Made by a program: the position numbers and the translations under genes | The notes under the pieces: generated by a model | What the model was told of the DNA's origin: nothing | What the model saw: the letters and a program-made list of their open reading frames with translations, nothing else | Databases searched by the model: none | Source: an uncultured Prevotellaceae bacterium | GTDB lineage: Bacteria > Bacteroidota > Bacteroidia > Bacteroidales > Bacteroidaceae | DNA length: 64,000 nucleotides | Direction of reading: 5' to 3' | Assembly: GCA_900316265.1 (NCBI GenBank) | Contig: ONCH01000007.1 | Span: 59,471 to 123,470 of the forward strand | Part shown: positions 58,773-64,000 of the stretch, piece after piece | Layout of the letters: every line of letters starts with the position of its first letter | How positions within the stretch are numbered: the first letter of the stretch is position 1

Positions 58773-60575
58773 TTAGTCTTGGCTAAAGTCGTGCACCATC
58801 TTGCGATACATAGTATACATGCGCTTACGCGAGATGTAACCTTTCAGGTGGTTATCTTCGCCGAGCACAGGTAACCAGTCGGCCTGCGTGCGCTCAAAAG
58901 TCTTCATCACTTCTGTCATCGGAGTACCGTCACTCAGTACAGCAGCAGGCTCTACCATCAATTGCTGGGCTTTGAAGTGGTTATACAGTTCTGTGCGGAA
59001 TACCACATGGCGTATCTTACGGATATCGATCTCACCCAACAGCGTCCCTGCAGCATCCGTTACAGGCAACACGTCTGTATGTGAACGACTAATCTTATGC
59101 ACCATCTGCCCCAACTCCATATCAGGATCTACCCCCTGGTAGTCGCGATCGATGACAGAGTCCAGACTCATCAACGTCAGCACAGCGTGGTCAGTATGGT
59201 GAGTCACCAGTCGTCCCTGCTTAGCCAAACGCATGCCATAGATGCTGTGAGGCTCGAAAATGTTAATCGTAAGATAGGCCGATACAGAGACTATCATCAA
59301 CGGCATGAAGAGATTGTAGCCACTGGTAATCTCTGCGATGAGGAAAATACCTGTCAATGGGGCATGCATCACACCCGACATCACACCAGCCATTCCCAGC
59401 AGGGCAAAGTTCTTCTCTGGCACATAGACACCAATCTGGTTGATGTTCCACAGACGTGAGAACAGAAAACCCGTAAAGCAGCCAATGAACAGCGAAGGAG
59501 CAAAGGTACCACCACAGCCTCCGCCACCATTCGTTGCAGAAGTGGCAAAGACCTTCGTAAAGAGTACCAATGCCAGATAGAGAATGATATACTCGCTATG
59601 TCCATAGAACAATGAGCCATCAAGTATCTGGTTCCAGTCAGCTTCCGTCTTACCGTTCAGCAAGAGATTGATGCTATGATAGCCCTCACCATAGAGCGAC
59701 GGGAAGAGGAAGATGAGCGTGCTTAGGATAGCGCCACCAATGAGCAACTTGATATAGGGTTTGTTCTTGAAACGTGCAAACATATCCTCGCAGGCGTTCA
59801 TCGTTCGGATGAAGTACAGCGAAACGAGTCCACACGTGATGCCCAGCAAGATGCTGGCAGGCACGCGCTCTACCGTCCAGTCGGAGTCCAGATGGAATGA
59901 GAAGAGCACGGCATTGCCACTAAATAGATAGGTAAAACAGGTTGCCGTCACACACGACACGAGGATGGGTAATAGCGCCGACATCGTCATGTCAATCATC
60001 AGCACTTCCAGTGTGAACACCAATCCTGCTATTGGGGCCTTGAAGATGCCGGCTATTGCACCTGCAGCACCACAACCGACCAAGGTCATCAACGTCTTGT
60101 TATCCAGTCGGAACAACTGTCCCAAGTTAGAACCGATGGCAGAGCCTGTCAGTACAATAGGGGCCTCGGCACCCACCGAGCCACCAAAGCCGATAGTGAT
60201 GGCAGAGGCTATGACACTCGACCACGTGTTATGACCCTTCAGTCGGGAACGGTTCGACGAAATAGCATAGAGTATGCGGGTAATTCCATGCGAGATATTA
60301 TCTCTGACCACATAACGCACAAATAGCGACGTCAACCAGATACCCACCACAGGATATACCAGATAGAGCCAGTTGTAGGTATCGGCATGGAAGCGACCCG
60401 TCAACAACGCCACAATGGTATTGATAAGTCCATGTAGCACAAAGGCGGCAACAGCCGACAGCACACCCACCAGGAACGCCAGGATGAGCAAGAACATCTT
60501 GTCGCTGACATTCGCCACACGCCAGTCGTGCAAGCGCTGTAGCCAAAGGGGTCTATTGTCTGTGTCGCGATTCAT
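58773..60575 (-). CDS. ClC-family chloride channel/transporter with CBS domains
   Basis: 600 residues. About 10-12 membrane helices (residues 30-440) include the ClC signatures GGSVGAEAPIVLTGSAIG (here AEAP where E. coli ClcA has REGP, keeping the Glu), GIFKAPIAGLVFTLEV and GGGGCGGTFAPSLFIG. Residues about 460-600 form a tandem CBS regulatory pair (ending in KGYISRKRM). Likely a Cl- channel or Cl-/H+ exchanger in the inner membrane. Co-directional with fmt and tsaC, 10 nt after tsaC. Confidence 0.92.
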   Translation of the reverse strand: MNRDTDNRPLWLQRLHDWRVANVSDKMFLLILAFLVGVLSAVAAFVLHGLINTIVALLTGRFHADTYNWLYLVYPVVGIWLTSLFVRYVVRDNISHGITRILYAISSNRSRLKGHNTWSSVIASAITIGFGGSVGAEAPIVLTGSAIGSNLGQLFRLDNKTLMTLVGCGAAGAIAGIFKAPIAGLVFTLEVLMIDMTMSALLPILVSCVTATCFTYLFSGNAVLFSFHLDSDWTVERVPASILLGITCGLVSLYFIRTMNACEDMFARFKNKPYIKLLIGGAILSTLIFLFPSLYGEGYHSINLLLNGKTEADWNQILDGSLFYGHSEYIILYLALVLFTKVFATSATNGGGGCGGTFAPSLFIGCFTGFLFSRLWNINQIGVYVPEKNFALLGMAGVMSGVMHAPLTGIFLIAEITSGYNLFMPLMIVSVSAYLTINIFEPHSIYGMRLAKQGRLVTHHTDHAVLTLMSLDSVIDRDYQGVDPDMELGQMVHKISRSHTDVLPVTDAAGTLLGEIDIRKIRHVVFRTELYNHFKAQQLMVEPAAVLSDGTPMTEVMKTFERTQADWLPVLGEDNHLKGYISRKRMYTMYRKMVHDFSQD

Positions 60576-60585
60576 AATTATTTCT

Positions 60586-61170
60586 CTATTGACGGATAAT
60601 CGTTACTTCGCCATCTGCCTTCAATCGAATAATACTGCTGGGCGTATGAGGCTTATGTTCCTGACGACGACTCCAGCAAACGTAGTCAACCTGTTCGATG
60701 ATACGAGGGTCTATATCACAATAGTTCTGAGCAGCAGGTTCACCACTGATATTCGCCGAAGTGCTTACCAGCGCTTTCTGGAAGCGATAGCAGAGTTCTT
60801 TCGAAAATGGTTCATTGGTGATGCGGATACCCAGGCTCCCGTCTTCAGCCACCAAATTAGAAGCCAGATTGATGGCACCATCCAAAATCAGCGTGGTTGG
60901 CTTCGCATTTTCGGCCTCTTTCAAACTATCTATCAGTTGCCAAGCGACATCAGGTACTTGACGAAAATATCGTTGCATACGGGCGTCGCTATCCACAAGA
61001 CATATCAGCGCTTTCGAGTCGTCGCGTTGCTTGATGGCGTACACACGCTTCACAGCCTCCACATTCGTGGCATCGCAACCGATACCCCAAACGGTGTCTG
61101 TCGGGTAGAGGATTACCCCACCCTTTCGCAGCACCTCTACCGCTTTCTTAATATCTTCTTCTCTCGTCAT
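60586..61170 (-). CDS. tsaC: Threonylcarbamoyl-AMP synthase (Sua5/YciO/YrdC family)
   Basis: Makes threonylcarbamoyl-AMP for the t6A modification of tRNA. 194 residues; the YrdC fold motifs GGVILYPTDTVWGIGCDATN, YAIKQRDDSKAL and LVSTSANISGEPAA are present. It lacks the extra Sua5 domain. Overlaps the prfC stop by 1 nt (TAATG). Confidence 0.93.
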   Translation of the reverse strand: MTREEDIKKAVEVLRKGGVILYPTDTVWGIGCDATNVEAVKRVYAIKQRDDSKALICLVDSDARMQRYFRQVPDVAWQLIDSLKEAENAKPTTLILDGAINLASNLVAEDGSLGIRITNEPFSKELCYRFQKALVSTSANISGEPAAQNYCDIDPRIIEQVDYVCWSRRQEHKPHTPSSIIRLKADGEVTIIRQ

Positions 61171-62756
61171 TAGAATTCTGATGTAAAGTGGAACTTGATA
61201 TGCTTGAAGTCCTCCTGCGCCATCGACAACACATAACCGGAGTCTGCCAGGAATACGTCGCGGCCTTCTTTATCCTTCGCCATATACTGATACTTGCGCT
61301 TCTTGAAGTTCTCCAGCTCCGCTGCATCATCGCTCTCAATCCAGCACGCCTTATACAGGTGTACGGGTTCCCAGCGACACTTGGCATTATATTCATTCTC
61401 CAATCGATATTGGATGACCTCGAACTGCAGCTGACCAACAGTACCTATAATCTTACGGCCATTGAACTGGTTGACAAACAGCTGGGCAACACCCTCGTCC
61501 ATCAATTGGTCAATACCCTTCTGCAACTGCTTCGACTTCATGGGATCGTCGTTCTCAATGTACTTGAACAGCTCAGGCGAGAACGAAGGCAGTCCGCGAA
61601 AGTGCAACTGTTCACCCTCCGTCAGCGTGTCGCCAATCTTAAAGATACCATTATCGGGCAGACCTACAATATCTCCAGGCCATGCCTCATCAATCGTTGA
61701 CTTACGCTGAGCCATAAACTGCGTAGGACTGGAGAAGCGCAGCGTCTTACCCTGACGCACATGCAGGTAGGGCTGGTTGCGCTGGAACTTACCACTGCAC
61801 ACCTTACAGAAGGCGATACATGAACGGTGGTTGGGGTCGATATTGGCAGTAATCTTGAAGATAAAACCCGTAAATTTCTGTTCATCAGGCTGCACATCGC
61901 GCTCCTCAGCCTTCGTAGGCTTGGGACTTGGGGCAATCTCTACAAAACAGTTCAAAAGTTCCTGCACGCCAAAGTTGTTCAGAGCTGAACCGAAGAATAC
62001 TGGAGCCACCTCAGCCGAGCGGTAGGTTTCTACCTCGAACTCAGGGTACACGCCATCCACCAGTTCCAAGTCTTCACGGAGCTTGGCGGCGTCTCTTTCA
62101 CCAATGCGAGCATCGAGATCTGCTGAACTAACCTCCACGCTAACCTTCTCCGTCACGCGCTGTTTATCGGGCGTAAAGAGGTCGAGCTTGTTCTCATAGA
62201 TGTTATATACGCCCTTGAACTTGGCACCCTGATTGATAGGCCACGACAACGGGCGAACCTTGATTTCCAACTCCTGCTCCAACTCGTCCAGCAAGTCGAA
62301 GGGGTCACGACCCTCGCGGTCCATCTTGTTGATGAAGATGATAACAGGCGTATTCCTCATACGACACACGTTCATCAGTTTACGTGTCTGCGTCTCCACA
62401 CCTTTAGCACCGTCCACCACAATAATTGCGGAGTCAACAGCTGTCAGCGTACGGTACGTATCCTCGGCAAAGTCCTGGTGACCTGGGGTATCAAGGATAT
62501 TCACCTTATACTCAATGTCCGAACCGTCGGGAGTATAGTCGAACTCCATCACAGAGGTCGACACCGAGATACCACGCTGCTTCTCGATATCCATCCAGTC
62601 AGAAGTAGCGGTCTTTTTAATCTTGTTGTTCTTCACAGCACCTGCCACCTGGATTTGTCCACCAAAGAGCAGAAACTTCTCTGTCAACGTGGTTTTACCA
62701 GCATCTGGGTGCGATATAATGGCGAAAGTTCGCCTACGTTCAATTTCCTGATTCAC
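61170..62756 (-). CDS. prfC: Peptide chain release factor 3
   Basis: GTPase that recycles RF1/RF2. 528 residues with G1 [14 protein letters not shown]3 [16 protein letters not shown]4 [10 protein letters not shown], and the C-terminal RF3 domain ([20 protein letters not shown]). A -7 box TACCTTTG at plus 62780-62787 drives the prfC-tsaC-clc-fmt unit. Complete, normal length. Confidence 0.97.
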   Translation of the reverse strand: MNQEIERRRTFAIISHPDAGKTTLTEKFLLFGGQIQVAGAVKNNKIKKTATSDWMDIEKQRGISVSTSVMEFDYTPDGSDIEYKVNILDTPGHQDFAEDTYRTLTAVDSAIIVVDGAKGVETQTRKLMNVCRMRNTPVIIFINKMDREGRDPFDLLDELEQELEIKVRPLSWPINQGAKFKGVYNIYENKLDLFTPDKQRVTEKVSVEVSSADLDARIGERDAAKLREDLELVDGVYPEFEVETYRSAEVAPVFFGSALNNFGVQELLNCFVEIAPSPKPTKAEERDVQPDEQKFTGFIFKITANIDPNHRSCIAFCKVCSGKFQRNQPYLHVRQGKTLRFSSPTQFMAQRKSTIDEAWPGDIVGLPDNGIFKIGDTLTEGEQLHFRGLPSFSPELFKYIENDDPMKSKQLQKGIDQLMDEGVAQLFVNQFNGRKIIGTVGQLQFEVIQYRLENEYNAKCRWEPVHLYKACWIESDDAAELENFKKRKYQYMAKDKEGRDVFLADSGYVLSMAQEDFKHIKFHFTSEF

Positions 62757-62812
62757 CTTATTATAATCATTTGAGCGTGCAAAGGTACAAAAAAGTGAGA
62801 AAAAAAACGAAT

Positions 62813-64000
62813 TTATTTAGATTTTTCTGTAATACAGACACTTCCCGTCTGCAGTTTCTCACTCTGGCAACGCAGCGTAACCTGTGACGGATTTTCACTA
62901 CTCTGCACGATAACCTGTGCCAAACCATTGAAAGCTGGGATAGAGAATGACTTGCAGTTATGTTCTTTGGGATGGTCTGCACCCAAATACATCGGGTCGC
63001 CGTTGCCCACGCCAAGAAAACGTCCCTCGCCCTCCAATATTAGGTTCAGCATAGGACAAGCATCAGGCACGATGCGCCCTTTCTGGTCTTGCACCTCCAC
63101 AGTTATAACAGCCACATCACGCCCATCAGCCATAATCTCCTGACGGTCACTCTTGAGCACCAACTTATAGGCTGGTTTCGTAGTTTCTATCACCTGTGTC
63201 ATCGTGCGTTTGCCATTCTTGTAACCATACGCTACCACCTTGCCAGGCTGATAGACAGCCTTCCATTTCAGGTGACCATTCTTTGGCATTGCCTGTCGAC
63301 CAAGTTTCTTACCATTCACAATGAGTTCCACCTCATCACAGTTGCTATATGCCCAGAGCTCTACCTCCTCGCCCTCGTGTCCTTGGAGATTCCAATGGGG
63401 GAAGATGTGCAGCACGGGGGCGCTGGTCCACCATGATTTCAGATACCACGCCTCATCCTTCCAGAATCCACAGTAATCCAAGATGCCAAACTCCGACTCG
63501 TGGGCAGGATATGAAAGCGGGTTGGGTTCACCACGATAGTCAAAGCCTGTCCAGTAGAAAAGTCCTGCAGCCCAAGGGCGCTCATCGTAAAATTTCCAAC
63601 CGCGCTCAATGATATTCTCGTAGTTCTGTTCGTTGGTACGGTTCAAACTGACCATACGCCCTTTGCAGTTCTCATCCTTGAAGTACCAGCCACGTGTACC
63701 GCAACCACTGGTCTCCTCAGTGCCCACTATCTTCCACGACGGATTGTTCTTTTTGCGGTTGTCCACATCATTCTGCACGATATAATTAAAGCCCACCACA
63801 TCAAGACCTTTAATCAGTTCCGTACCGCCGGCATTCGCTACCGTACTGGGACGTGTGGGGTCGTAAAGACGGGTATACTCACGCATCGCCTCTGCCAAAC
63901 GGGTTCCCTGCACGCTATTCTCCAGTCCCCACTCCTCGTTACCATCGCTCCAGAGAATGATGCTGGGGTGGTTACGGTCACGCTTAATCATGCGTTCCAA
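62813..64000 (-). CDS. Glycoside hydrolase family 2 protein, N-terminus beyond window
   Basis: The C-terminal 395 residues of a GH2 beta-galactosidase-like enzyme; the 5' end lies past 64000. The acid/base Glu is in [13 protein letters not shown] and the nucleophile in [27 protein letters not shown] is the conserved GH2 wall segment. After the TIM barrel come a DUF4982-like domain ([10 protein letters not shown]-like [18 protein letters not shown]) and a C-terminal Ig-like beta domain. Probably secreted, acting on plant or host glycans. Its -7 box is outside the window. Confidence 0.9.
   Translation of the reverse strand: MERMIKRDRNHPSIILWSDGNEEWGLENSVQGTRLAEAMREYTRLYDPTRPSTVANAGGTELIKGLDVVGFNYIVQNDVDNRKKNNPSWKIVGTEETSGCGTRGWYFKDENCKGRMVSLNRTNEQNYENIIERGWKFYDERPWAAGLFYWTGFDYRGEPNPLSYPAHESEFGILDYCGFWKDEAWYLKSWWTSAPVLHIFPHWNLQGHEGEEVELWAYSNCDEVELIVNGKKLGRQAMPKNGHLKWKAVYQPGKVVAYGYKNGKRTMTQVIETTKPAYKLVLKSDRQEIMADGRDVAVITVEVQDQKGRIVPDACPMLNLILEGEGRFLGVGNGDPMYLGADHPKEHNCKSFSIPAFNGLAQVIVQSSENPSQVTLRCQSEKLQTGSVCITEKSK

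Overview
This is a chromosomal segment of a Bacteroidales bacterium, most likely Prevotella or a close relative. Evidence seen in the sequence: nearly every transcription unit starts at a TAnnTTTG -7 box, often with a TTTG -33 box 19-20 nt upstream; Shine-Dalgarno sites are essentially absent; genes often overlap by ATGA; and several families are Bacteroidetes-typical (DUF4301, DUF4369, a VapE protein ending in a DUF3874-like domain, a CapD/WbpM-type dehydratase, a Leptospira-type citramalate synthase). The genus assignment is inference.

Layout. 1-6.3 kb is a minus-strand branched-chain amino acid operon, leader-leuA-leuC-leuD-cimA-leuB, with a Leu/Ile/Val-rich leader peptide and a terminator/antiterminator. 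6.3-11.9 kb holds a sugar-nucleotide dehydratase, a DUF4301 protein and an M3 peptidase lipoprotein. 12.0-18.0 kb is an aromatic amino acid operon (Phe/Tyr-rich leader, pheA, aminotransferase, DAHP synthase/chorismate mutase, tyrA) that runs on into a DjlA-like co-chaperone and a QueH-5-FCL fusion. 18-23 kb has two envelope peptidases, slyD and aroC. 23-25.4 kb is pyrK-pyrD and an XRE regulator. After 0.76 kb of AT-rich non-coding DNA come holA, a lone HsdR_N-type nuclease domain, a tightly overlapping operon (DUF4369 lipoprotein, pyrC, a stand-alone MetH activation domain, a phosphoesterase, plsC, a HAD phosphatase), then ftsB/divIC, dnaX and asnA.

37.6-50.1 kb, between tRNA-Arg(CCG) and tRNA-Val(CAC), is the accessory region. 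It holds a decayed integrase and a broken RecG-like gene beside tRNA-Arg, a DUF1016 nuclease, a restriction-modification operon (a fused C5-cytosine/N6-adenine methylase, an HNH endonuclease and a small unknown protein), a hairpin-rich element, a VapE ATPase flanked by iteron-like repeats, a three-gene HipBST-type toxin-antitoxin locus and a patatin-like lipase. 50-64 kb returns to core genes: rny, zapA, rfbA, a sugar kinase/nucleotidyltransferase fusion, an ECF sigma factor, rpe, fmt, a ClC channel, tsaC, prfC, and the C-terminal part of a GH2 glycosidase cut by the window edge.

The least expected pattern is a set of short tandem arrays, usually about four 7-nt units (some 8 or 9 nt), scattered over the window. 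Some lie in promoters, including two nearly identical bidirectional promoter cassettes 19 kb apart. Others are in-frame loop inserts in biosynthetic enzymes. The two attenuators tie operon expression to the end products, and the four consecutive Ile codons of the first leader agree with a citramalate (isoleucine) branch encoded in the leu operon.
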